A DNA stretch of 42,542 nucleotides from contig JAKSVI010000010.1 of assembly GCA_024408095.1 (NCBI GenBank), positions 1 to 42,542 of the forward strand, given 5' to 3'. The notes below the pieces were generated by a model. It ran no database searches, had not been told where the DNA came from, and saw nothing but the letters and a program-made list of their open reading frames with translations. Origin of the DNA: Bacilli bacterium (GTDB lineage Bacteria > Bacillota_I > Bacilli_A > RFN20 > CAG-826). Of the stretch, positions 34,355-42,540 are shown piece by piece. Each line of letters opens with the position of its first letter. Position 1 is the first letter of the stretch. The translations under genes were made by a program, and so were the position numbers.

Positions 34355-35461
34355 ATGAGTAAGAACAATTATCCAAAAAGCAAAACAGTTAAAGCGATTT
34401 GTGAAAAGTTAGATACTTTATCTTTCGGATTTCCTCGAAGCTGGCTAAAGAATGATTATGGCTTAATCAAAAGAATTTTCGATGAAGAAAGCGGCCAAAC
34501 ATTTATTAAGATGAAGGCCGGTTTTCAAACTGCGAAAGAATATGCAGAAGCAAACAATATAAGTGAAGATGAGGCAAGCAAAAATCTAGAAAACGCTGCA
34601 AATAAGGCATTAATTTTTAGAAAATGGAATGATCATGAGAAAAAAGACTATCGTCTCTATGCTCCTTATCCATTTGTTGCTGGCTTATTAGAATTCCAAG
34701 TTCAGCATAGCGAGAATATGATGTGGCTTTTACATGTCTCATTATATATGCTCACATCAAAATTTGGAAAAAGAATGAGCCAAACCATGCCATTCTATCG
34801 CACTCTTCCACGTCATCCTGAAGAGGTGGAAGGTGGAATTGTTGCGCCTTACGACAACATTAAAGAAATTATGGACCGCCATACAAGATTCTCGGTTGCT
34901 CCATGTATTTGTAGAATTATGTATCGTTTGAAACCAAACAATACTTGTAATCATCCAATAGAAACATGTATCGAAACTGATGAATACGCAGATTTTTTCA
35001 ACGAAACAGGTATTGGAAGACCAATCACCAAAGAAGAAGCGTGGAAAATAATCATGGATGGTGAAAAAGATGGCCGCGTCGTAAATGTTACGAATTCTAA
35101 AGATGGCGAAAACATTTGTTCTTGTTGCGCATGTGGGTGTGGAATGCTTTATTTAAAGACGCATTATCGTGGACCTGGCGGAAATTATTGGAGCAATTAC
35201 TATGCAAATTGGCACGAAGACAAATGTGTCCATTGTGGTCAATGTTATGAAGCTTGTGGGTTCAAATATTTAAAACATAACAAAAAAACAAATAGAATTG
35301 AAATTGATAGAAACAATTGTTTAGGATGTGGCATTTGTGCAAGCAAATGTAAAACAGGTGCTCTTAAATTAATAAAAAAGAAAGATTCAGAACTTTATGA
35401 GCCGCCACAAACTTATGATGATGCCATTGAAGTTTGGACAAAAAATACCAAAAAGAACTAA
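34355..35461 (+). CDS. Cysteine-rich double [4Fe-4S] ferredoxin-like protein
   Basis: A soluble 368-residue redox protein. The N-terminal 180 residues have no cofactor motif. A middle region is cysteine-rich: APCICR (183-187), C198, C205 and the block CSCCACGCG (255-263). The C-terminus has two classic clusters, C291/C294/C297/C301 and C322/C325/C328/C332. It has no signal peptide. It resembles long ferredoxin-like proteins of anaerobes whose electron partners are unknown. It lies beside hypAB, divergently transcribed, which hints at, but does not prove, hydrogen or nickel-enzyme metabolism. Confidence 0.85.
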   Translation: MSKNNYPKSKTVKAICEKLDTLSFGFPRSWLKNDYGLIKRIFDEESGQTFIKMKAGFQTAKEYAEANNISEDEASKNLENAANKALIFRKWNDHEKKDYRLYAPYPFVAGLLEFQVQHSENMMWLLHVSLYMLTSKFGKRMSQTMPFYRTLPRHPEEVEGGIVAPYDNIKEIMDRHTRFSVAPCICRIMYRLKPNNTCNHPIETCIETDEYADFFNETGIGRPITKEEAWKIIMDGEKDGRVVNVTNSKDGENICSCCACGCGMLYLKTHYRGPGGNYWSNYYANWHEDKCVHCGQCYEACGFKYLKHNKKTNRIEIDRNNCLGCGICASKCKTGALKLIKKKDSELYEPPQTYDDAIEVWTKNTKKN

Positions 35462-35468
35462 CAACTAT

Positions 35469-35507
35469 AAAGCCATTAATATATATTAATGGCTTTTATT
35501 TTTTAAT
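35469..35507 (+). terminator. Intrinsic terminator, iron-sulfur gene (bidirectional shape)
   Basis: The perfect arms AAAGCCATTAAT and ATTAATGGCTTT (loop ATAT) are followed on the plus strand by TATTTTTT. The stem also overlaps the stop codon of the convergent methyltransferase gene, so it may serve both. Confidence 0.88.
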
Positions 35508-36083
35508 TAAATTTAAATAGTATGAGTGTTCTGTTTCTTTATTTTCAAATAATTCAAATTCGTTTTGGAAAAAAATATATTCAATTTGAGGCGAATCTAT
35601 TATTCTGCTTATTTTAGATACTTCAGGACCATTATGATGTTGTTTTAATTCCTCTTTACTTAATGAATGTAAAATAACTAAATGACCATTTTCTTTTAAC
35701 AAGCTAAAAGAAACTTGACTTAATTTTTTTGGATCTAAAAAATGAGGATATGCATTATAAATTACCAAAAAATCATATCTTTTATCAGTTTTGAAAGTGT
35801 ATAAATCCTCGCAGATGAAATGAATAAAATTATTGCTTCGATATTTTCTTTTTGCAATTTTAATCATTTCATCTGAAATATCAATAGCATCGACATAAGT
35901 AGATGAGAACTCTTGCAAAATACCAGCAATGATTCCTGTTCCGCATCCAACATCAAGAACAGAGTCGCCATTACGTATATTTAATTGTTCAACCAGCGAA
36001 CGAATAATATTTATATCTGTATGTTCAAAAGAATCCCATTTTTTTGCTCTTTGATCAAAGAATTTTTTAAGGTCGTTTTTCAT
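35496..36083 (-). CDS. Class I SAM-dependent methyltransferase
   Basis: A 195-residue Rossmann-fold methyltransferase. SAM motif I is LDVGCGTG (43-50), an acidic residue follows in VDAIDIS (about 64-70), and FICEDLY and FLVIYNAYPHFLDP mark later motifs. It resembles small UbiE/Methyltransf_11-type enzymes; the substrate is unknown. There is no Shine-Dalgarno; a TATATT box lies 9 nt before the ATG. Confidence 0.88.
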   Translation of the reverse strand: MKNDLKKFFDQRAKKWDSFEHTDINIIRSLVEQLNIRNGDSVLDVGCGTGIIAGILQEFSSTYVDAIDISDEMIKIAKRKYRSNNFIHFICEDLYTFKTDKRYDFLVIYNAYPHFLDPKKLSQVSFSLLKENGHLVILHSLSKEELKQHHNGPEVSKISRIIDSPQIEYIFFQNEFELFENKETEHSYYLNLIKK

Positions 36084-36148
36084 ATATTAAATAATATATT
36101 TATATTTTATCTTGTTTAATGATTATTTAAAAATTGTTTCTTAGATAC

Positions 36149-37045
36149 CTACCTCAAAGCAGACTTGATTGGAATCCAAATTTGAGTGTGATAATCTGGA
36201 TCAGTTTTTTCTCCATTAACGCAATCATACCATTCAATATTGCCATCACCTCTTAATTCAAATTCTTTATTAAGCGGCAACCATTCTTTGAATATTTTTG
36301 TATTAAGTTCTTGTAATTTTTCTGGGCATGGCCCAACACAATCAAATATTGCCCATTTTCCTGCTGGGAATTCATAAAGCATCATCCCTTCTGGAACTTT
36401 TCCACCAGCATATTTTCCGGCAATTAAATACTTGAATTTTGTGCCTTTACAATCAATGCACACGCCAAATTCACCAATGCAATTATCCACTATTGCTTGT
36501 TCATAATCGTTTTCAGCCGGCAAACCTTTATAAATGTGTGGAAAGCAATACTTCTCACATATTTCGTCCCAAAATAATGGAATTTCCTTATAGGAAGTTT
36601 CCATATCAAATTCTTTAACGAATCCAATTAGTTTAATTGGAAACATGTCTGTAATTTTATAGTTCATATTAGCTACAATTCCTCCTTTAATTTGAATATC
36701 TATTGTCAGAGGATCAAATTTTTTAATTTTATTTTTCTTAATTTGTGATGGAGCAAATTCATGAAACCTTTTAAAAGCCTTAGTAAAAGATTCTGGGGTT
36801 TCATAACCATATTCTAAAGCAACATCAATAATTCTTTTATTATCTTTTAAATCTAGGGCTGCTAAATATAATTTTCTGTTTCTTATATATTCACCTATTG
36901 AATAACCAGTCATGATATTAAAACCAACTTGTAGATAATAACTTGAAACATAAGAATTATTCGCTACATCTTCGATGCTTATGTTCTCTTTAATATGAGT
37001 TTCAATGTAATCGATAGATGCTTTAATACAACGCAACCACTCCAC
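36149..37045 (-). CDS. AraC-family regulator with GyrI-like effector domain
   Basis: A Rob/SoxS-like transcription factor (298 aa). The N-terminal AraC DNA-binding domain (about 8-105) has both helix-turn-helix motifs (SIEDVANNSYVSSYYLQ; RIIDVALEYGYETPESFTKAF). A GyrI-like small-molecule-binding domain follows (about 125-298), ending in YHTQIWIPIK. Such proteins often respond to hydrophobic drugs. The start is GTG, supported by AGGAG 7-8 nt upstream. Its upstream region holds repeats that may be its own operators. Confidence 0.92.
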   Translation of the reverse strand: MEWLRCIKASIDYIETHIKENISIEDVANNSYVSSYYLQVGFNIMTGYSIGEYIRNRKLYLAALDLKDNKRIIDVALEYGYETPESFTKAFKRFHEFAPSQIKKNKIKKFDPLTIDIQIKGGIVANMNYKITDMFPIKLIGFVKEFDMETSYKEIPLFWDEICEKYCFPHIYKGLPAENDYEQAIVDNCIGEFGVCIDCKGTKFKYLIAGKYAGGKVPEGMMLYEFPAGKWAIFDCVGPCPEKLQELNTKIFKEWLPLNKEFELRGDGNIEWYDCVNGEKTDPDYHTQIWIPIKSALR

Positions 37046-37164
37046 AATTTATCTCCTGACAACATTATACTACTTACTAATAGCAATAAAATCTTGTTAA
37101 AAAGTATAATAATTTGTCTGCTTTGCATAGTTTAAAATTATGCTCAACATATAAATTTTTAACA

Positions 37165-37257
37165 GTTACATTATGTAACCACTTCAATAAAATTATTAAA
37201 CAGCGAAACAATGTCACCAATTAAATCAATTGGTTAAAATTTGTAACCACCTCAATA
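37165..37257. promoter_or_regulatory. Repeated operator-like sites upstream of the AraC-type gene
   Basis: TGTAACCAC(T/C)TCAATA occurs twice as a direct repeat (37174-37189 and 37242-37257) with one mismatch, 68 bp apart. The first copy overlaps the palindrome GTTACAT-T-ATGTAAC (37165-37179). Between them lies ACCAATT-AAATC-AATTGGT. They sit 120-210 bp upstream of the regulator's start. Confidence 0.5.
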
Positions 37258-37259
37258 TA

Positions 37260-37286
37260 TAAAAAACAGGTTTGTATCAAACCTGT
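37260..37286 (-). terminator. Intrinsic terminator after tRNA-Thr
   Basis: Minus strand: ACAGGTTT, a 5-nt loop, AAACCTGT, then TTTTTTATAT, starting about 10 nt past the tRNA CCA end. Confidence 0.88.
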
Positions 37287-37296
37287 AATTTACACC

Positions 37297-37370
37297 TGGT
37301 GCCTCCTGGCGGAATCGGACCACCAATAGATCCTTACCATGGACCCGTTATACCACTTAACTAAGGAGGC
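37297..37370 (-). tRNA. tRNA-Thr (anticodon GGT)
   Basis: A full 74-nt cloverleaf on the minus strand: acceptor GCCTCCT/AGGAGGC with encoded ACCA, D-arm GTT/AAC, anticodon stem GGTCC/GGATC (one G-T pair) around the loop ATGGTAA with anticodon GGT, and T-stem GGTGG/CCGCC. The T-loop reads TCCGATT, so position 55 is C instead of the near-universal T. It is flanked by its own promoter and terminator. Confidence 0.92.
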
Positions 37371-37380
37371 AACGTTATTT

Positions 37381-37408
37381 ATTATACTATAAGTAGATAC
37401 TCTATCAA
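37381..37408 (-). promoter_or_regulatory. tRNA-Thr promoter
   Basis: Minus strand: TTGATA (37403-37408), a 16-nt spacer and a perfect TATAAT (37381-37386), placing the transcript start a few bases before the tRNA. Confidence 0.8.
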
Positions 37409-37416
37409 GGTAAAAT

Positions 37417-38709
37417 TTAATATATTTCCTCAGCTAATAAATCATAAACAAAAGCATCAGTAATTTTGATTTTAATATAGTCACCATTTTTATGAACGCT
37501 ATTTGATTTCACAAATATTTTGCCATCGACTTCTCCAGGTGCATTCCAATATGTTCTAATCAAGTAATTGTCTTTATCTTTTCCGATAATAAATCCAGAC
37601 ATAATTTCGCCTACTCTAGTTTTATTTTTTCGATAAGAAATTACTTGTTGGGCCCTCATTATTTTATCTAATCTTTGTTTCTTAATTTCCTCGTCAATTT
37701 GTTCTTTAAAATTATAAGAAGTTGTCCCTTCTTCTCGTGAATATGTAAAAGCTCCTAAATGATCAAATTGTATCTCTTTTATGAAGCTCAATAAATTCTC
37801 AAAATCTTCATTTGTCTCACCAGGAAATCCAACCATAACCGTTGTTCTCAACACAAAATGTGGCACTTTTGCAGAGATTTTGCTAAAAAGTGAATATAAA
37901 TTCTTTTTATTTCCTCTTCTATTCATATCAGATAAGATATGGTCTTCACAGTGCTGTATGGGCACGTCAAAATATGGCGTTAATCGTTCATAATTTTCAC
38001 TTATTAATTCTATTAGCGAATCAGTAATTTCGTCTGGATATAAATAGAGCAACCTTATAAACTTGAAAGATTCTATTTTAAGTAATTCTTTTAACAAATC
38101 CACTATTGTCTTTCTGGGTGTTAAATCCAAACCATATCTTGTTGTATCTTGCTCTAATAAAACTAATTCTTCAATGCCGTTATCAGCAAGGTCTTTAGCT
38201 TCTTTAATAATTGAGTTGAAGTCACGAGACTTGTATTCACCTCTTATTAAAGGAATTGCACAGTAAGAACAATGGTTAGAACAGCCATCTCCTATTTTTA
38301 GATAAGCCATTTTTGGTCCTGTTGATACAATTCTATATTCTTCACTTAATCCACCTTTTGTAGTAATATCATCATCAATTAAGTTTAAAAGTTCATTAAA
38401 TCGATAATAATCTCTAATAGGGATAAATAAGCTCACTTCAGGAATTTGTTTTTTTAATTCGTCATAATAGCGTTCGACCAAACATCCTGTCACAACTACT
38501 TTTTTGCCGTAAGCAAGCATTTCAAAAATTGTTTCTATTGATTCTTTTTTGCTTGGTTCAATAAACCCACAAGTGTTAACCACTATAATGTCAGATTGCG
38601 ATGGATCGTTAATAATTTCATATTTTTGTTTATCAAAAAGCCCGAGGATATTTTCACTATCCACGAGATTTTTATCGCAGCCTAACGATATTAAACCAAC
38701 TTTTTTCAT
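37417..38709 (-). CDS. rimO: Ribosomal protein S12 methylthiotransferase RimO
   Basis: A radical-SAM enzyme that methylthiolates an aspartate of ribosomal protein S12. The N-terminal UPF0004 domain carries one cluster (C11, C47, C76). The radical-SAM cluster is C143-x3-C147-x2-C150 in CSNHCSYCAIP, and a TRAM domain ends the protein (about 370-430). VGLISLGCDKNLVDSE and IRGEYKSR favour RimO over MiaB. The length (430 aa) is normal. It starts 5 nt after the ABC transporter gene without a clear Shine-Dalgarno. Confidence 0.94.
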   Translation of the reverse strand: MKKVGLISLGCDKNLVDSENILGLFDKQKYEIINDPSQSDIIVVNTCGFIEPSKKESIETIFEMLAYGKKVVVTGCLVERYYDELKKQIPEVSLFIPIRDYYRFNELLNLIDDDITTKGGLSEEYRIVSTGPKMAYLKIGDGCSNHCSYCAIPLIRGEYKSRDFNSIIKEAKDLADNGIEELVLLEQDTTRYGLDLTPRKTIVDLLKELLKIESFKFIRLLYLYPDEITDSLIELISENYERLTPYFDVPIQHCEDHILSDMNRRGNKKNLYSLFSKISAKVPHFVLRTTVMVGFPGETNEDFENLLSFIKEIQFDHLGAFTYSREEGTTSYNFKEQIDEEIKKQRLDKIMRAQQVISYRKNKTRVGEIMSGFIIGKDKDNYLIRTYWNAPGEVDGKIFVKSNSVHKNGDYIKIKITDAFVYDLLAEEIY

Positions 38710-38714
38710 TTTGG

Positions 38715-41700
38715 TTATTCACTGCGGAGTGCTAACACTGGGTCTTTCTTGCTTGCTCTAATTGAAGGAATTAATCCACTTAAAACGCTTAACAAGATTG
38801 CAATGCCCACCATTAGAAGAGCTAAATACCATGGTAAATCGCATATGTTCTTAATTCCCAAGGGAGCAATTGAAAGATTTAATATTAATTGGACTATATA
38901 AGTTATACCAATACCGAGTGCACCACTTGCAATACCGGAAATAATGTTTTCTGCAATAAACAGGCGTGAAACATCTTTCTTTCGACCACCAAGAGATCTA
39001 ATAACACCAATTTCTTTAATTCTTTCCATAACAGAAATGATCGTAATAACTGCAATCATGAAGCATGAAACAACCAAGCTTAATGATGTAAAGGCAATTA
39101 ACGCCACGCTAATCGCAGTAACTAACATTTCAATTGTACTGACAATGATAGAAATGGTGTCTGTTACTGTTATTTCTTTTCTTTCGGTTTTATGAACAAC
39201 CATTCCGCCAATAACTAAATCACTCTCAGAATTCCATCTATTTAAATAATTCGTCACCAAATCTTTTGTCTTGAAACTTTTTGGATAAATTTGAATGGTT
39301 TGTGGGACTAAATCAACAGTATATATAGTATCTTCACCCATTGCTATTTTTAAGGTACTGGATGAAGTGGTTATTGATATATCGTCGTCGTTAGGACCAG
39401 TTTTCGTTGCATCAAAATAAACATTCATCAATTTGACTGGCGCGCCGATATAGAGCGCATCAAAGTCTTCTTTGTCTCTAAGAGCAACACAACTTATAAG
39501 TTTGGTAATATCATTATTATCACAGATTATAAAGCTTCCGCCTTCTGCATCACTCCAATCACCTATTGACACAACCGTTCCCAAAATATCATATCCATTT
39601 GGTGAAGTAACCCTTGTACCTACTGGTTTATCTTTTAACAAGTTCTTTTCTGCATTTTTAAAAGCATCGGTAACACTAATTCCATCTTTCATATTTATGG
39701 ATGTAACTTTTAAACCGGCAAGGCTTCTTATATGGCTTGAATCACTTTTAAAATTATCACTACTTCCACCAAAAATTGTTGAAACAATATTAGAAATATT
39801 TAACCCACCACCAGAGTTGTTTAAACTTGACGCATATCCTTCTCTTGTTTTGGGTTTAAACCCTTCAGTACCATCATCTTTAGAATAATCATCATAGAAA
39901 AATTTGACATATGCATTAAATGTCGATAGTTGTGATTTTTTGTTTAAAACATGCTCCTTAAACGAAGTAACAATTTGAGATTTGGAGGAGTCGTTTATAT
40001 ATCTTTCAGCAAAGGCTTTTGTGTAATAAACACCACGTGATAAGCTACCAAACATTGTATCGGATTTTGGCCGCAAAATGGCGCTAACTTTTACTTTAAT
40101 GCCTCCGTATTTTTCCGGATTTTTAATCATATCATCCTCCAAAGAAATATTGGCGTTGTACCAATAATCTGGAGTATCTGGATCAACTTCAACGATCTTT
40201 CCGCTTGTTAATGGAACTGGGAATCCAATTAGATTAGTCGTTAAGGTTGCAGTTGCAGTAAAATTTGATGTTTTTGGGTCTGGACTTGGCTCTTCGCTTA
40301 TATGAGAATCAATGACAAGATTTACACTACTACCTTGATAATTAATAGACCACGAACCATTAACAATAGATTGATTTTCATCTGGTTTCGGCGAATCAAC
40401 ATCACGATACAATATTAGTGATTGATTCATGACAATATTATTTTCTGAATCTAATGCAATTAATGTACCGAGTAAGGAATCGGTTGTTGCTTCATAGTTT
40501 AAGCCCAAAATAATACTGTAATTAAGAAATGGAATAGTGCCACTTAATGAAATTGTTACATTTTTATGCGTAACAAAGTCTGGATCGACATCATATATGC
40601 TATCGTGAGGAAAATAATAAAAATCATGATTCAAAATGTCATCCATATTAAATGAGGTTTCGTATTTGTATTTTTCCTCATATTCTTTTAACAAATCTAA
40701 ATATTCCTGTGCAGAAATCAAACCATTTATATATTTTTTGTGTGCCTCAGTGGATTTGACAGCTTTTTTTGCGATATTTAAGAAATCTTTTTCTGGATAA
40801 TATCCCATTTGAGCTAAAACTAAGTCAGTTAATGTTGTGTCTTTATCAGTAACAAGCATTAATTCATTATCTTTGCTTGGGAAGGTAGATTTTCCAAGCA
40901 TGTCATATTGAGACAAAATATAATTTTCTTCACCAGGAAGTTGTTTCATAAAGTTAGTAAACAAATCAACAAATGCTGCATATTCTCCAAAGCCATTAAC
41001 TGTCTTCAATGTTTTAATATATTGCTGAGAAAGACCGTTAATCGAAATCATACTAGTTTTAGTTTTCTCTTCACTACTTGAATAATCAGTCTTTACGAAT
41101 TTTGTAAATAAGTTATTTGTAGGATCTATTTTATAATCATAATTCTTTGCTGCGTAATATGATTCAGGCATTTGATCGATATAACTGATTAATTCTTCAC
41201 TTATATCATTTGTTTTAATGTTTGTAAAATCTGTATATTTGCTCATCAAATATGCCACCATGGAATCCATGCCAACTTTTGTTGATGTGTCAAATTTAGC
41301 GATTTCTGACTTATCTTGGCTAGATAGACCAGTAAGTAAGGAGGTGGTATCAACAGCCTGTTCAGAAATTGCCAATGGATAACTACTTAATAAGTCATTT
41401 TCCATTTTATCAATATAGTTATTAACACCACATGACACGCCTAAAATTGAGCTAACACCAATAATTCCAATACTCGAAGCTATCGCGACAAGCAATGTTC
41501 TGCTGAATTTGGAAAATAAATTAGAGAATGATAATCCAACAGCAGTGAAAAATGACATTGAAGATTTTTTCTTCTTTGCAATGACTTTAGTATTTAGTTT
41601 CTTTTGAAACACTTCTCTTTCTTTTTCGGTTTCGCCTTTATAAGGTTTAGAATCAGATACAATTTTCCCATCCTTCATTCGAACAATACGTGTCGCGTAT

Positions 41701-42317
41701 TTTTCTGCAAGTTCTGGGTTATGAGTAACCATAATAATCAAATGAGATTTGCTAACTTTTGCTAACAAATCCATAATTTGAACACTGGTTTCACTATCAA
41801 GAGCGCCTGTTGGTTCATCTGCTAAAACAATTTCAGGATCATTTACTAAGCTTCTTGCAATAGCAACTCTTTGGCATTGTCCACCAGATAATTGATTTGG
41901 TTTTTTGCCATATAAACCTTTTAGGCCAACTTCATCTAAGGCTTTTTTAGCCAATTCAATTCTTTCTTTTCTTTTAACCCCAGAAATCGTTAAGGCTAAT
42001 TCAACATTTTTGAGAATTGTTTGATGTGGAATTAAGTTATAAGATTGGAAAACAAATCCAATAGAATGGTTTCTGTATGTATTCCAATCACCATCTTTGA
42101 ATTTTTTTGTTGATCTGCCTTCAATGATTAAATCACCACTTGTGTAATGATCCAAGCCACCAATAATATTTAAAAGGGTAGTTTTTCCACAGCCAGAATG
42201 TCCTAAAATAGCAACAAATTCTTGTCTTCTAAAATTTAAAGTTATTCCTTTCAGAGCGTGAACTGTTGGAATACCTTTTGAGGTATAATCTTTTTTGATA
42301 TTTGATAGTTTAAGCAT
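38715..42317 (-). CDS. MacB-like ABC transporter, ATPase and permease fused
   Basis: A single 1200-residue polypeptide. The ATPase (1-225) has Walker A GHSGCGKTT (39-47), LSGGQ (143-147) and ADEPTGALDS (166-175), of the MacB/LolD type. A first membrane helix follows (about 268-294). A very large extracytoplasmic region (about 300-1050) has no motif I recognise. The C-terminal FtsX-like permease has three helices (about 1050-1190). Such fused mechanotransmission transporters act in efflux, peptide sensing or lipoprotein handling; the substrate is unknown. AAGGAGG precedes the ATG by 6-7 nt. Confidence 0.92.
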   Translation of the reverse strand: MLKLSNIKKDYTSKGIPTVHALKGITLNFRRQEFVAILGHSGCGKTTLLNIIGGLDHYTSGDLIIEGRSTKKFKDGDWNTYRNHSIGFVFQSYNLIPHQTILKNVELALTISGVKRKERIELAKKALDEVGLKGLYGKKPNQLSGGQCQRVAIARSLVNDPEIVLADEPTGALDSETSVQIMDLLAKVSKSHLIIMVTHNPELAEKYATRIVRMKDGKIVSDSKPYKGETEKEREVFQKKLNTKVIAKKKKSSMSFFTAVGLSFSNLFSKFSRTLLVAIASSIGIIGVSSILGVSCGVNNYIDKMENDLLSSYPLAISEQAVDTTSLLTGLSSQDKSEIAKFDTSTKVGMDSMVAYLMSKYTDFTNIKTNDISEELISYIDQMPESYYAAKNYDYKIDPTNNLFTKFVKTDYSSSEEKTKTSMISINGLSQQYIKTLKTVNGFGEYAAFVDLFTNFMKQLPGEENYILSQYDMLGKSTFPSKDNELMLVTDKDTTLTDLVLAQMGYYPEKDFLNIAKKAVKSTEAHKKYINGLISAQEYLDLLKEYEEKYKYETSFNMDDILNHDFYYFPHDSIYDVDPDFVTHKNVTISLSGTIPFLNYSIILGLNYEATTDSLLGTLIALDSENNIVMNQSLILYRDVDSPKPDENQSIVNGSWSINYQGSSVNLVIDSHISEEPSPDPKTSNFTATATLTTNLIGFPVPLTSGKIVEVDPDTPDYWYNANISLEDDMIKNPEKYGGIKVKVSAILRPKSDTMFGSLSRGVYYTKAFAERYINDSSKSQIVTSFKEHVLNKKSQLSTFNAYVKFFYDDYSKDDGTEGFKPKTREGYASSLNNSGGGLNISNIVSTIFGGSSDNFKSDSSHIRSLAGLKVTSINMKDGISVTDAFKNAEKNLLKDKPVGTRVTSPNGYDILGTVVSIGDWSDAEGGSFIICDNNDITKLISCVALRDKEDFDALYIGAPVKLMNVYFDATKTGPNDDDISITTSSSTLKIAMGEDTIYTVDLVPQTIQIYPKSFKTKDLVTNYLNRWNSESDLVIGGMVVHKTERKEITVTDTISIIVSTIEMLVTAISVALIAFTSLSLVVSCFMIAVITIISVMERIKEIGVIRSLGGRKKDVSRLFIAENIISGIASGALGIGITYIVQLILNLSIAPLGIKNICDLPWYLALLMVGIAILLSVLSGLIPSIRASKKDPVLALRSE

Positions 42318-42336
42318 ACTTATCCTCCTTAGAGTC

Positions 42337-42355
42337 TTGTGTATATTTTACACAA
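42337..42355. promoter_or_regulatory. Palindromic operator candidate upstream of the ABC transporter gene
   Basis: TTGTGTAtatttTACACAA is a 7-5-7 inverted repeat centred about 29 bp before the transporter start and overlapping TAAAAT/TATACA -10-like hexamers, so a bound repressor could block transcription. Confidence 0.5.
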
Positions 42356-42488
42356 ATATAAAATTTATGCATTAAAAAAATGCTTTTTTATATAAATATA
42401 ATTTTTTTAATAAATAGCTGAGTATGGCTTAATATAATGCCGTTTGTCTTTGCTTGTATTGTGAAAGTTAGTTTGTTAATATATTTCC
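42356..42488. other. AT-rich intergenic stretch
   Basis: No gene is visible. GCATT-AAAAA-AATGC followed by TTTTTT (42369-42389, plus strand) has the shape of an intrinsic terminator, but no plus-strand gene precedes it. Confidence 0.4.
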
Positions 42489-42540
42489 ATCTCATTAACA
42501 ATATATGTATCCAAGGGATGCATTATTGATTGACCCCTAG
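42489..42540. repeat. Right copy of terminal inverted repeat
   Basis: The exact reverse complement of bases 1-52. Two further bases (GG) complete CCCTAGGG at the contig end. It is non-coding and lies about 170 bp upstream of the ABC transporter start. Confidence 0.95.

Noticed and set aside
42369-42389. Plus-strand terminator upstream of the ABC transporter
   Set aside because: The hairpin and T-run are present, but no plus-strand gene precedes them; with only A-T-rich arms it may be coincidental.
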